Assembly (NCBI GenBank): GCA_903884505.1
Contig: CAISET010000002.1
Coordinates: forward strand, 62,001 to 126,000
Direction of reading: 5' to 3'
DNA length: 64,000 nucleotides
From: an uncultured Microcaldota archaeon
GTDB lineage: Archaea; Micrarchaeota; Micrarchaeia; Burarchaeales; Fermentimicrarchaeaceae
The position numbers and the translations under genes are program-made. This document shows positions 49,329 to 58,727 of the stretch, piece by piece. The notes under the pieces are model-generated. The model was not told where the DNA came from, did no database searches, and saw only the letters and a program-made list of their open reading frames with translations. How positions within the stretch are numbered: the first letter of the stretch is position 1; every line of letters begins with the position of its first letter.

Positions 49329-50579
49329 ATGCAAATTCTTGATGCCCGGAAAGGGATTGTTACCCCTGAAGTGAAGGCGGTCGCGAAGGCGGAAGGCGTG
49401 CCCGCGGACTTCGTGCGGAGGAAGGTCGCGGCAGGCCGCATTGTCGTGATGGGAAAAGGCGGGCATGCGCTTGGCATAGGCGAGGGACTCAGGACGAAGG
49501 TGAATGCCAATATCGGGATGTCGCCGGACAGGGCGAAGCCTTCCGAGGAGCTCGCGAAGCTGCGCGCCGCCGTAAAGGCCGGCGCGGACACCGTGATGGA
49601 CCTCAGCATTGCCGGGGACGTCGATGCCGCGCTCGCGGAACTCGTGCGCCGCTCCCCGATTCCGGTCGGAAGCGTTCCAGCCTACTCCGCAGTGCTTGCC
49701 GGGAAGGAAAAGGGGCGCGGGATTGCGGAGCTTGAGGCTGAGGATTTCATCGGCGCGGTTGAGAGGCAGATGAAGCTCGGGGTGGATTTCCTCACTATTC
49801 ATGCCGCGATAACGCGGAGGGGGGTGGAGCTTGCGCGCAGGAGGACGCTGAAGATAGTGAGCCGCGGCGGCTGCTTCCTCGGAGCGTGGATGGTGCGCAA
49901 CAGGAAGGAGAATCCCTATTTCACCGAATTCGGCTACCTGCTCGAGATGGCGAAGGAGAAGGACGCCGTGATAAGCCTTGGCGATGCGCTGAGGCCCGGC
50001 TGCCTCGCTGATGCCGGGGACAGGGCGCAGACCCTGGAGCTGGTCGTGCAGGGGAAGCTCGTGAAGGAGGCGCTGAGGCAGGGAGTGCAGGTAATCTGCG
50101 AAGGGCCGGGGCACATGCCGCTCGGAAAAATCGGGGCGAATGTGCGGATGCAGAAGAGGCTCTGCTCGGGAGTGCCATATTATGTTCTTGGGCCGCTCGT
50201 GACTGATATTGCCGTTGGCTATGACCACATTGCGGCAGCGATAGGCGGGACCGTGGCTGCGGCTGAGGGCGCGGACTTCCTGTGCGTCGTAACCCCGAGC
50301 GAGCACGTCGCGCTGCCGGATGCGGAGGACGTGCGCGAGGGAGTGATTGCTGCGAGGATTGCCGCGCACGCGGCGGACATCGCGAAGCGGATGGACGGGA
50401 AAAGGGACCTTGAGATGAGCAAGGCGAGGTGGGCGCTTGACTGGAGAAAGCAGTTCGCGCTTGCGCTCGATGCGGGGAAGGCGCGCGAATACCGCAGGAA
50501 AAGGGGGGGCGGGAGCGGGGCGTGCTCGATGTGCGGCAAGTATTGCGCCTACAAAATCGGGAAGGGGGCGTTAGGTTAA
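49329..50579 (+). CDS. thiC: Phosphomethylpyrimidine synthase ThiC
   Basis: The 416-residue radical SAM enzyme makes the pyrimidine of thiamine from aminoimidazole ribotide. Family segments are NANIGMSPDR, GADTVMDLS, EGPGHMPL and the C-terminal cluster motif CSMCGKYC. The ATG at 49329 lies about 40 bases behind a TATA-like CTATTTAA. No room exists for a TPP riboswitch in the 50-base leader. No other thi gene is near. Confidence 0.94.
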   Translation: MQILDARKGIVTPEVKAVAKAEGVPADFVRRKVAAGRIVVMGKGGHALGIGEGLRTKVNANIGMSPDRAKPSEELAKLRAAVKAGADTVMDLSIAGDVDAALAELVRRSPIPVGSVPAYSAVLAGKEKGRGIAELEAEDFIGAVERQMKLGVDFLTIHAAITRRGVELARRRTLKIVSRGGCFLGAWMVRNRKENPYFTEFGYLLEMAKEKDAVISLGDALRPGCLADAGDRAQTLELVVQGKLVKEALRQGVQVICEGPGHMPLGKIGANVRMQKRLCSGVPYYVLGPLVTDIAVGYDHIAAAIGGTVAAAEGADFLCVVTPSEHVALPDAEDVREGVIAARIAAHAADIAKRMDGKRDLEMSKARWALDWRKQFALALDAGKAREYRRKRGGGSGACSMCGKYCAYKIGKGALG

Positions 50580-50606
50580 AGAACAGGCTGCGGGCAAGGT
50601 CTGATT

Positions 50607-50849
50607 ATGCGCAACAGGCCCAAGAAGCTGCATTCGATAATCATGCTGCACGGCGACCTTAACTGGTGTGCTATTGCCCGCGAGGCGCTCCGGAAGAAGA
50701 TGCATTCGCACGGCCTGCTGCCGGAATTGACCAAGGCAAAGGGGCTCACCGTTCGGCAGATTGTGAAGCTGGACAAGGTTGTGAAGGAGGCCTTTTCAGA
50801 AAGAAGGCGCAGGCGGCGCGTATCAGACGGTGAGGAGGAGGGCGACTAG
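50607..50849 (+). CDS. Small basic orphan protein
   Basis: An 80-residue protein, basic in the first half (NRPKKLHSIIMLHGDLNWCAIAREALRKK) and with an Arg-rich then acidic tail. I do not recognise it. It follows thiC by 27 bases and overlaps the 3' end of the MgtC-like gene on the other strand by about 27 bases. It may be a small nucleic-acid-binding protein. Confidence 0.55.
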   Translation: MRNRPKKLHSIIMLHGDLNWCAIAREALRKKMHSHGLLPELTKAKGLTVRQIVKLDKVVKEAFSERRRRRRVSDGEEEGD

Positions 50850-52079
50850 GCCGGCTATCATGGCTACCGCGAGCACGGGCAGGGACTTCTTCTTGAGTTC
50901 TGGTGAGGCCGCGAACGCAAGCACCCCCATCTTCGCAATCAGGCCCGCGAATGTGGCAACGAAGACTGCACGCGCACCCTCGGTGACTGGCAGCGTTCCG
51001 GAAGAGACCTGCAGCGCGATGGAGACGACAACGGACGTGACGCTTGCCAGACCAGCGAGGAATGACGCCACGAGCAGCGCACCGCTGCCGAACGCGGAGA
51101 CGTACTGCGTCACGATGAGCACAATGAAGAAGGCCAGCGCGAATTTCGCCCCGTACAGGACCGAGAATGGCTGGCCGAGCTCGACCCTGAAATCGCTGTG
51201 CTCCTTGTGCCTGAAGAACGGCAGGGACGCGACCACCAGCGCAGCCATCATGATTAGGTAGGCTGGGAACAGCAGCAGGAGCAAAGGTGCACAGGCATAT
51301 GCCAGTATTATCACATCGCCCAAAAGGCTCGAGATGCTTGCGGCCGAGACTCCGGCTGAGAACGTCCATGGGTCGGCTCCCCGGTCCCTGGAGTGGTTGC
51401 AGAACGTGGCGATGACGCTCAGCGCGCTCACGAAGCCTGCAAGGAACCCTGTCAGCGGCAGTATCCTCTGCCCGACGAGCCTGATGGCAATGAAGCCCAG
51501 GAACGACATCACAGACAGGACGATTATTATCTCCACGAACCGTTTCAGCATGAGATCGACGCCAAGGATAGCGAGAGGAGCATCCGGAAGTATCGGGTAT
51601 ATCACGAAAAGCACTATCGCGAACTGCAGCGCATCAGCGAGCTCCACCTCGGTCAGATGGCTGACGAAGATGTGTGAGTACCTGCGGGAATATAGAAGCA
51701 GCGTGAGCAGTACCGCCGCTATTATCGCGTCAAGGAACAGCCCGTAGCCGATGAACATCCCGAACAGGTACGTGAGCGGGAGCGCCAGCGTGGTTGTGAT
51801 GCCGAAGAACTGCTTTTTCGCCATGAAGTAGTAGACCAGGAACGCATAGCCTATCACGATTATGAGGCCGAGGTATGGGAGATACGGGAGCTCTATCGGG
51901 AGCGGGAAGAGCAAAGGCTGGGAAAGGAGTACGCTGATGCAGCCGAGCAGCGAGACCAAGGCGAATGACCTCAGCCCTACCGTCTGCTGCTTCTTCGTGT
52001 ATTCCCTCTCAAGGCCTATCAGCGCGCCCACGCCCAGAGAGAGGAGTGCGCGCTGCAGGAATTCGTATTCAATAGGCAT
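50823..52079 (-). CDS. MgtC/SapB-DUF4010 membrane protein
   Basis: The 418-residue protein has about 12 membrane helices. The first 140 residues match MgtC/SapB (LLSLGVGALIGLEREYTKKQ ... VGLRSFALVSLLGC), the rest is a DUF4010-like region. Proteins of this build are common in archaea and bacteria; their transport function is not settled. It follows the GGGP synthase gene on the same strand with 12 bases between. Confidence 0.85.
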   Translation of the reverse strand: MPIEYEFLQRALLSLGVGALIGLEREYTKKQQTVGLRSFALVSLLGCISVLLSQPLLFPLPIELPYLPYLGLIIVIGYAFLVYYFMAKKQFFGITTTLALPLTYLFGMFIGYGLFLDAIIAAVLLTLLLYSRRYSHIFVSHLTEVELADALQFAIVLFVIYPILPDAPLAILGVDLMLKRFVEIIIVLSVMSFLGFIAIRLVGQRILPLTGFLAGFVSALSVIATFCNHSRDRGADPWTFSAGVSAASISSLLGDVIILAYACAPLLLLLFPAYLIMMAALVVASLPFFRHKEHSDFRVELGQPFSVLYGAKFALAFFIVLIVTQYVSAFGSGALLVASFLAGLASVTSVVVSIALQVSSGTLPVTEGARAVFVATFAGLIAKMGVLAFAASPELKKKSLPVLAVAMIAGLVALLLTV

Positions 52080-52091
52080 TTCGGACCACGC

Positions 52092-52871
52092 TCATCTCCG
52101 CTTTTTCCCCTCTTCCTTTATGGCCTTGACAAATTCCGCCATCGCCTTCTTCGGCTCCTTCGCCTTCTCCGCTGCAGTGCCAACCTGGACCCACTGTGCG
52201 CCCGCCCCTATGACGTCCGCAGCCTCCTTCGGAGTTCTTATCCCACCTCCAACAAGGTACGGGATGTCGATTGCCTTTGATACTGCGCGCACCATCTCAA
52301 CCGGCACCGGGCCGAGAGAGGATGCGGAGCCCGCATCCGTATAGATTATCCTGCATCCCAGGTATTGGCCTGCTAGCGCGAGCGCTGCCGCGATTCCCGG
52401 CTTGCTGCGCGGGACCAGGTTCGCATCGCCGACCCAGCCGACCGTGCCGCCCGGCTCCACGACTATGTAGCCCATGGGCAGCGGCTCGATGCCGAGCCTC
52501 TTCACTATTGGCGCTGCGAGCGTCTGCGCCTGGGAAATCCAGTAGGGGTTGCGCGAGTTGAGCAGGCTCATGAAATAGACAGCATCAGCATAGCGGGTGA
52601 GGGTGGCGATGTTCCCCGGAAAGAGCGCAACCGGGACGCCTGCCTTCTCCTTTATCGACTTCGTGACTATGTCGAGGAGCTCCCCCTGCGCACCCATGCT
52701 TCCCCCCACTGCAATCAGGTCTGCGCCAGCCTCTGCCGCCCCTATCCCGGCCTTTATCGCTGCGTCCGGGGAAGGCCAGTCAACCGGGTCTATCAGGACG
52801 GAGAGCATTGCGCCGTCCCGGTGTATCGCCTCGTTTATGTACTTCTCCGTCTTGCCAATCACGACCATCAC
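52092..52871 (-). CDS. Geranylgeranylglyceryl phosphate synthase
   Basis: The 259-residue TIM-barrel enzyme makes the first ether bond of archaeal lipids from glycerol-1-phosphate and geranylgeranyl diphosphate. Typical segments are SVLIDPVDWPSP, GADLIAVGGSMGAQG, VVEPGGTVGWVGDAN and PYLVGGGIRTPKEA. Its presence proves an archaeal source. The gene overlaps the epimerase stop by four bases on the same strand. Confidence 0.95.
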   Translation of the reverse strand: MMVVIGKTEKYINEAIHRDGAMLSVLIDPVDWPSPDAAIKAGIGAAEAGADLIAVGGSMGAQGELLDIVTKSIKEKAGVPVALFPGNIATLTRYADAVYFMSLLNSRNPYWISQAQTLAAPIVKRLGIEPLPMGYIVVEPGGTVGWVGDANLVPRSKPGIAAALALAGQYLGCRIIYTDAGSASSLGPVPVEMVRAVSKAIDIPYLVGGGIRTPKEAADVIGAGAQWVQVGTAAEKAKEPKKAMAEFVKAIKEEGKKRR

Positions 52872-53959
52872 TTACCACCTTTTGACCTGTAGTATTCCAC
52901 CATCTCTTGTATCCCGTCGTCGAGCTTCACCTTCGGCTTGAAGCCGATGTCTTCCTTCGCCCGGTCGATGTTGAACCTCCTGTTTGATGTGAGTATGTCT
53001 ATATAATCCTCGGTTATTTTCGGTTTGCCGAAGAGGCGCGCGAACTTCAGCCTGAGCTTCACGAGCCAGAGCCACGAGTGCCCGATTGGCGGGCTTGTGC
53101 CGAGATGCTTGCATGCGAGTGCGAACACCTGCTTCTGCGTCATGTTATCTTCTGGCGCTATCACATACGTATTGCCAACAGCCCTTTCCGCACGCGATGC
53201 AAGGAGCATCGCCTGCACGACATCCGTTGCATGGATGAATGGGATGTTGTTGTTCCCATCGCCTAGGATGCTCATTCTGCCCTTCTTGAGCGCCGAGAGC
53301 ACGGATAGGTAGGCCTCATCGAACCCCTCGCCGTAGATGACCGCTGGCCTCAGTATCACGTATGGAATCTTGTCCCCGTACTGCCCGACCGCCTCCTCTG
53401 CCATCATCTTCGACTTTCCGTAGTTGTCCGTCGGGTTCAGGCCCGTTTCCTCATCAGCGGGAATTTCCGCGGGCTCCTTCCCGTAGACCGAAATTGAGCT
53501 GATGAAGATGAAGCGCTTCAGGTGGTATGACTTGTCCCTGCAGGCCTCGAGAAGGTTCCTCGTTCCCCTGTAGTTCACATCAAGCAGCTCTTCGAACCTC
53601 GCTTCCGGGTTGACGAGCGCTGCGAGGTGATAAACATAATCCACATCTTCAGCTGCCTTTTCGAGAGATGCCTTATCGAGCAGGTCGCCGCTGGCAATCT
53701 CCACGCCCTTCGGGCACCCCTCCCAGCTGCCCTTTGAATGCTGGAGCACGCGCACCCGTTCCCCGCGCTCCGCGAGCGCCTTTACAAGGTATCTCCCGAG
53801 CCTTCCGCAACCTCCAGTCACAAGGTTCAGGGGCGGCTCCTCCTTAGGCCTCTTTCTCGCGACTGCCTTCTCATTCTCACTGGAGATGCGCATCAGCGTT
53901 TTCATTTCCTTGTCAACGCTCGGCCCTTTGCGCGCCTTTCGCGCCTTCCTTTTCTTCAT
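52868..53959 (-). CDS. NAD-dependent epimerase/dehydratase
   Basis: The 363-residue protein has a 40-residue basic N-terminal extension, then an extended short-chain dehydrogenase fold: NAD motif VTGGCGRLGRYLV, catalytic SSISVYGKE, YGKSKMM (Tyr-x3-Lys). It resembles sugar-nucleotide epimerases and 3-beta-hydroxysteroid dehydrogenase-like enzymes. The precise substrate is unknown. It is translated together with GGGP synthase, which may point to lipid or polar head-group metabolism. Confidence 0.87.
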   Translation of the reverse strand: MKKRKARKARKGPSVDKEMKTLMRISSENEKAVARKRPKEEPPLNLVTGGCGRLGRYLVKALAERGERVRVLQHSKGSWEGCPKGVEIASGDLLDKASLEKAAEDVDYVYHLAALVNPEARFEELLDVNYRGTRNLLEACRDKSYHLKRFIFISSISVYGKEPAEIPADEETGLNPTDNYGKSKMMAEEAVGQYGDKIPYVILRPAVIYGEGFDEAYLSVLSALKKGRMSILGDGNNNIPFIHATDVVQAMLLASRAERAVGNTYVIAPEDNMTQKQVFALACKHLGTSPPIGHSWLWLVKLRLKFARLFGKPKITEDYIDILTSNRRFNIDRAKEDIGFKPKVKLDDGIQEMVEYYRSKGGK

Positions 53960-53993
53960 CGGGGTAGTTCGGGCGGCCGCTATTTAAATCGCT

Positions 53994-54578
53994 TCACTCA
54001 ACCGGCCCGTGCCCCGGGCAGAGCCTCTCATATTTCATCTTCTTCAGCATCTCGAGCGACTCCTGCAGCGTGTCTTCGTCGCCTCCGAACAAATCAGTCC
54101 TGCCGCAGTCGCCTGCCGCGAACTTCGTGTCGCCGCTGAAAAGGGTTTTTGTGCTTTCTTCGAAAAAGCAGACTGAGCCGGGCGTGTGGCCCGGCGTGTG
54201 GATTATTTTCAGGCGGAATTTGCCGAATGTTATTGCGTCTGGGCCGAGCTTCTCGATGTTGCCCGGAATCTTGAATCCCGGAAAGTATTTGTTGAGCTGC
54301 GGCAGGATTTCCAGGTCTGCCTCATGGAGAAAGGCGTCCGCGGAGATGTAGTTCATGCCATTGATATGGTCGGCGTGGCCGTGGGTGAGGAGGACTTTCG
54401 CTATTTTCTTGTTCAAGAGCTCCTCGTCCAGTGCAGGAAGGGAGGCGCCGTCACCTGAGTCGATGAGGAGCACTTCCTTGCCGTCCTCGAGAATGTAGAT
54501 ATTCGAGCAGAGGCCCTCGCCGACTATTAGGCGGATGCCGGAGCAAACTCGTTCAATTCCCTCTTTGCTCATCGCCAA
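53994..54578 (-). CDS. Metallo-beta-lactamase-fold hydrolase
   Basis: The 194-residue protein has the zinc motif THGHADHINGM, a second histidine in IIHTPGHTPGS and a further one in FSGDT and CPGHGP. It is close in build to glyoxalase II-like hydrolases. No adjacent gene explains its substrate. Its start overlaps the end of the next gene upstream by about 25 bases. Confidence 0.88.
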   Translation of the reverse strand: MAMSKEGIERVCSGIRLIVGEGLCSNIYILEDGKEVLLIDSGDGASLPALDEELLNKKIAKVLLTHGHADHINGMNYISADAFLHEADLEILPQLNKYFPGFKIPGNIEKLGPDAITFGKFRLKIIHTPGHTPGSVCFFEESTKTLFSGDTKFAAGDCGRTDLFGGDEDTLQESLEMLKKMKYERLCPGHGPVE

Positions 54579-55191
54579 ACCTCTTTTCCGCTTTCGCCAG
54601 CCCGCCTTCGAGGCGCTTCTTTACCACCGGGTCCTTGATGTCATCCTGCAGGATATCGTGGGCCAAGTGCGGGTCATAATTGAAGATATAATCCGCTTCC
54701 CCTATCGTCAGGTCGTTGAACTGTGCCTTCGCTGCCGGCTCGAAAATATCGCCTCCGAAGCTGCAGATGGAACTTAACGGTGACCACATGTTGTTCCTGC
54801 GCATCCAGGTGCAAAGAAGGTCCGCTGCCTCTGCGTCCATGTTCCGCTTGGCCCTTTCCTTCACTTTATAGCTTTTGAAGCATACCCATTTTCTCAGTTC
54901 CTCTCCGATGCTCTTGAGTTTTGTCTCATCCACCTGGGTGGAAAAAAGTCTTTCCGTTGCAGCTTCCCTTTTCCAAGAGTCAGTTTTGGAGCGGAAGACC
55001 ACTTCCCAAAGCTGAAGCCAGCTTTTCCTTTCCTGAAGCTTGTCGAGTGCATGCCACACCAACTTTATGTCGCCATCTGCACCAGTGTTAAGCACCAGGT
55101 TGCGCAGGCCTTTGCTTGTCCTTAGAAGTTGCAGGTGTTGCCATATGGAAGGCTCGACGTACGGCTTTTCAGCAACCTTCTGAATGACCAT
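54553..55191 (-). CDS. Orphan helical protein
   Basis: About 212 residues from the ATG at 55191. It is helical and charged, with several tryptophans (IWQHLQLLRT, WLQLWEVVFR, CTWMRRNNMWSPL). It could be an HEAT-like fold similar in style to the orphan at 5705, but no clear homology is seen. It is followed by the MBL-fold gene on the same strand with overlap. Upstream codons to 55230 are open. Confidence 0.7.
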   Translation of the reverse strand: MVIQKVAEKPYVEPSIWQHLQLLRTSKGLRNLVLNTGADGDIKLVWHALDKLQERKSWLQLWEVVFRSKTDSWKREAATERLFSTQVDETKLKSIGEELRKWVCFKSYKVKERAKRNMDAEAADLLCTWMRRNNMWSPLSSICSFGGDIFEPAAKAQFNDLTIGEADYIFNYDPHLAHDILQDDIKDPVVKKRLEGGLAKAEKRFGDEQRGN

Positions 55192-55270
55192 TGAGGTAAA
55201 TTTTGCCTTTCCGAGAATAAATACCCGCACGCCTGCACGTTATTTTAACCCTGCCGCGCAAAAAAAGGCC

Positions 55271-56542
55271 GTGCTCGAATTCTTGAAGGACGCGGAAGCG
55301 CTGAAGGAAAGGCTCCACCGCGAGCGCGGGATAGGCAGGGAAAGGCTCGCCGAGATGGTGAAGCAGAAGCAGGAGGAGTTCGCGGGCCTGCTTAACGAGC
55401 AGGCGGCGGTTTATGCTATTGCGAAAGAGCACGGGCTGGCTGTCGTCACCGAGGCTCCGGTCCTGTTCGGGAAGGTTGCTGCCCTTGATGAAAAAAGCAG
55501 GGGGGTGAACCTCCTGTGCCGCGTGAAGCGCATCTATGCCTTGAAAACGTTTGAGAGGAACGGCAAGCCTGGCAGCGTCGTAAACCTGCAGGTGGAAGAT
55601 GATTCGGGAGCGATTAAGCTCGTGCTTTGGAATTTGGAGGCCGAGCGCGCTGACAAGGGCGCGATTGAGAAGGGCGACGTGGTTGAGATAAGGAACGCAT
55701 TCGTGAAGCCGGCGCTGGGCGGTGGGGTTGAGCTCCACCTTGGCATGGCCGGGACCATGAGGAGGAGCGAGAGGAAGCTCGAGCGTGTTGCCGAGGGAAA
55801 GGCGCCTGAGAAGATAGGCAAGCTTGCAGACGGGATGCTGGAGGTGGATGTCCTTGCGCGCATCCTTGAGCTCGGGAGCAAGACCGAGTTCGAGCGCAAC
55901 GGGAAGAAGTCGCAGGTCGCCTCGCTCGTAATCGGGGATGAGACCTCCACGATAAGGCTTGCCCTCTGGGAGTCGGTCGCGAACTGCTTCGACAGGCTGA
56001 AGGTCAATGACATAGTGAAGATTGAGGGAGGCTACGTGCGCAAGGGAAGGGACGGGGCGAACGAGCTGCACCTCGGCTGGAGCGGAAGGCTTCTTCTGAA
56101 CCCTAGGAACGCGCAGATTGCCGAGAGGAAGGAGATCCTGAACGTGCCGCTGGTGAAGGTCGGCGAGCTAAAGCCTGGAGAGGCAGCCGAGATTAAGGCT
56201 ACCCTGAAGGGGATTCTCGAGGCGTATGACATGAAGACCTGCGGCGACTGCGGGGGCGAGGTCGGGGAGAAGATGTGCCTTTCGTGCAAATCAACGAACG
56301 TGAAGAGGAGGAGCTTCCTGCGGGCGGCGCTTTCTGACGGGAGCGGAGAAATTGAGGCTGTTACATATGGAAGGAACGCCATGAAGTTTGTCGGAGTGAA
56401 GAAGATTGCAGATGACATCGATTTTGCGACCGTGGTAACTCTCAAGAAGGCGGAGCTGCTAGGGAAGGAATTTTATCTCATGGGAAGGATGCAGGAGAGG
56501 AAGGAAAAGCGCGAGTTTTCGGTCGAGAGTGTCATCTCCTAG
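55271..56542 (+). CDS. rpa1: RPA-like single-strand DNA-binding protein
   Basis: From the GTG at 55271 the 423-residue protein has a helical N-terminus, then OB folds (about residues 70-160, 180-270 and 300-420): ALKTFERNGKPGSVVNLQVEDDSG, KTEFERNGKKSQVASLVIGDETS repeat the same OB pattern. A zinc finger CGDCGG ... CLSC lies in the last OB fold near residue 320, as in RPA70-type proteins. It protects single-stranded DNA in replication and repair. A TATTTTAA box lies about 28 bases before the GTG, suiting a leaderless start; the frame is open back to 55184. Confidence 0.88.
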   Translation: MLEFLKDAEALKERLHRERGIGRERLAEMVKQKQEEFAGLLNEQAAVYAIAKEHGLAVVTEAPVLFGKVAALDEKSRGVNLLCRVKRIYALKTFERNGKPGSVVNLQVEDDSGAIKLVLWNLEAERADKGAIEKGDVVEIRNAFVKPALGGGVELHLGMAGTMRRSERKLERVAEGKAPEKIGKLADGMLEVDVLARILELGSKTEFERNGKKSQVASLVIGDETSTIRLALWESVANCFDRLKVNDIVKIEGGYVRKGRDGANELHLGWSGRLLLNPRNAQIAERKEILNVPLVKVGELKPGEAAEIKATLKGILEAYDMKTCGDCGGEVGEKMCLSCKSTNVKRRSFLRAALSDGSGEIEAVTYGRNAMKFVGVKKIADDIDFATVVTLKKAELLGKEFYLMGRMQERKEKREFSVESVIS

Positions 56543-57495
56543 GGGCTGTGCGCCTTTGCCGCCAGGAGTTCGCCGCTCCATGCATCGAAGTAGTAATACG
56601 TCCCGCTTCCACCTGAGATGAACGCATACTCGCCTTCGTATTTCGCGGGCTCATTCAGCGCAAGTACCACCCACGCCCCCATCACGTGCTCCCTGTTGTT
56701 CATGTGCGCCACGTCGCTGAGAACCGGGTCGTCGTATTTTGAGAGGTAATTGTCGGCGCTTATCGTGCCTGCGAACGCGCGGGGCGCTATGTAGTATGCC
56801 AGGTATTGCGACGCACCGGGGCTAATCTCCCTTGCCTGCCCGATGAGGTAGCTTTCAGTCTTGTAGTTGGAGCCTACGAAGAGCGAGAATGCGAGAAGAG
56901 CTGCAAGGAGGATAGCGAACGGGATGAGCACCGGGATTATTACCCCCTTGCGGAAGAGATGATGTTTCGGGGAGAATTTGTCGAGCAGCTCTATGAGGAG
57001 ATAGTACATCACAGTGAATGCTGACGCGAAGCCTGTTGCGACACGCACCGCCGCGCTGCTCTCCCACCAGCCGATGAGCTGCGCAACCCCGTCGATTCCC
57101 AGCAGCCCTATGGAGAGTGCGATTGCGGCGAGCATCACCCTGCCGTCCCTGAAAATTCGCGGCAGGCGTTTCCCATTGAACGCGATGGGGTAGGCTGCGA
57201 GCGCGCCGACCATTATGGCTAAGCAGCGTTCACAGAGCCCTATCTGCTGCCCGAAAAGGAAGAAGGCGCGCTCGGGCATCTGGTGGCACATGTAAACGTT
57301 GAAGAGGTATGCCAGCGCGCCAAGCCCGAGCATGAGCCTGTTGTCGCTCTGGATGAGGAGGCCCGCGAGGATTGAGAGCAGGACATAAAGGGCGAGGACC
57401 AGCAGGGAGAGCAGGATTGCAAGCTCTGCGAAGTAGCGCCTGTTTTCCAGGTGGTCTTTTCCCAATTCGAGGTTCAGCGCTTTGAAAAGGTCCAT
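56539..57495 (-). CDS. DUF2085 membrane protein
   Basis: From the ATG at 57495 the 318-residue protein has about seven membrane helices and a soluble C-terminal domain. Near residue 70 it shows CHQMPERAFFLFGQQIGLCERC, the DUF2085 signature with cysteines that could bind metal. The C-terminal 90 residues look extracytoplasmic (YLAYYIAPRAFAGTISADNY ...). Function is unknown. It is convergent with rpa1, overlapping by four bases. Confidence 0.82.
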   Translation of the reverse strand: MDLFKALNLELGKDHLENRRYFAELAILLSLLVLALYVLLSILAGLLIQSDNRLMLGLGALAYLFNVYMCHQMPERAFFLFGQQIGLCERCLAIMVGALAAYPIAFNGKRLPRIFRDGRVMLAAIALSIGLLGIDGVAQLIGWWESSAAVRVATGFASAFTVMYYLLIELLDKFSPKHHLFRKGVIIPVLIPFAILLAALLAFSLFVGSNYKTESYLIGQAREISPGASQYLAYYIAPRAFAGTISADNYLSKYDDPVLSDVAHMNNREHVMGAWVVLALNEPAKYEGEYAFISGGSGTYYYFDAWSGELLAAKAHSP

Positions 57496-57580
57496 GCGGC
57501 TCGAATGTAGTTTCACGCAAGCATTAATAATAAAGGTGCGCGCAAAAGCCCCTGACGGGATTTCGCGAGAGGAAGACGCC

Positions 57581-58684
57581 ATGGGGGGCTTTGGTGAAGG
57601 GTTGCGCAGGGCTGCAAGCTGGGATCGGGGCTTCCCAGTAGCCCTGCTCGCCCTCCTGCTGTTTTCGCAGTTCGCGTATGCCGGGTGGAGCGACCTGGTG
57701 TTCTCTTCGCAGGAGAACTACTGGGATTTCCACCAGGGGAGGCCTGTTTCCCTGAGCGTGAATGTGAGCAACAACGGGGATACGAGCGGCTATGCGGTCT
57801 ACATAACGAACGTGACGCTCCATCCCCCCGACTGCGTGAATGGCGGGATGCCGATTACCTCCTCTGGCATAATCCTCTGCCCGAACCAGGATGACACCGG
57901 ATGCAGGAACAGGTTCAGGAATGCGGGTGCAACCGCAATATTCAACTTCACAAACATTACCACTGATGCCTCGTGCATAAACGGGCTGCGCACCTACAAC
58001 TTCACGTTCGAGGGGAGCGACGAGCTCCTCGGGGTCGGAAGCAGCTGGTACAACAGGACGCCGGCGAGCACGGCCAACTATTACATGCGTTTCATCGGCG
58101 CGGACAGCTGCGGGGACGGGGTTTGCGCGCCCACCGAGAACTGCACGCTCTGCGAGGCCGACTGCGGAAGGTGCCCGGAATGTTCCGGAAGCACCCGAAC
58201 CTGCTACAACCATTCCGTGATGGAATGCAGCAATGGATTCTACACGAGGCTGATTGAGGCGTGCGCATATGGCTGCGAAATAGTGAATGGCACTCCGGCA
58301 TGCAGGCATATTTGCAGTGAAGGCGAGAGGCATTGCGCGGATGATGCGAGAACGCTGCAGACCTGCAGGAATAATGCCTGGGCGAATGAAACCTGCCCCC
58401 GCGGATGCGTGGACAACGCCTGCGAGACGGACCTCTGCACCGGAATCGCGTGCCCTGACAAGTGCGAAGCCGGCAGGGCCTATTCCTACGGCTCCTGCAA
58501 CCCGTCTACGGGCAACTGCACGTATTACGGCACGGTAGCGTGCCAATACGCGTGCAGCGGGACGGTATGCGCCACCTCTCCGCCCACAACGCCTACGCCG
58601 GCCCCTTCGCCCGGAGGGATTCCCTGCTGCAGCCTCGGCCTGCTTCTGCTTTCCGGCCTTGCGTTCGCCGCGTTCAGGAGATGA
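57581..58684 (+). CDS. Exported Cys-rich protein with C-terminal anchor tail
   Basis: From the ATG at 57581 the 367-residue protein has a signal anchor (VALLALLLFSQFAYA), a beta-rich first domain (about residues 45-170) with some cysteines, then about 180 residues with some 28 cysteines in EGF-like spacing (CGDGVCAPTENCTLCEADCG), a PTPTPAPSPGG linker and the tail IPCCSLGLLLLSGLAFAAFRR. It is a surface protein of the same tail class as four others here. The DsbA-like enzyme at 7123 is a likely folding helper. Confidence 0.82.
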   Translation: MGGFGEGLRRAASWDRGFPVALLALLLFSQFAYAGWSDLVFSSQENYWDFHQGRPVSLSVNVSNNGDTSGYAVYITNVTLHPPDCVNGGMPITSSGIILCPNQDDTGCRNRFRNAGATAIFNFTNITTDASCINGLRTYNFTFEGSDELLGVGSSWYNRTPASTANYYMRFIGADSCGDGVCAPTENCTLCEADCGRCPECSGSTRTCYNHSVMECSNGFYTRLIEACAYGCEIVNGTPACRHICSEGERHCADDARTLQTCRNNAWANETCPRGCVDNACETDLCTGIACPDKCEAGRAYSYGSCNPSTGNCTYYGTVACQYACSGTVCATSPPTTPTPAPSPGGIPCCSLGLLLLSGLAFAAFRR

Positions 58685-58727
58685 AAGCTCGCTCGTTTTA
58701 TTAAGCTGCACCCCGCCAAATTTCCCG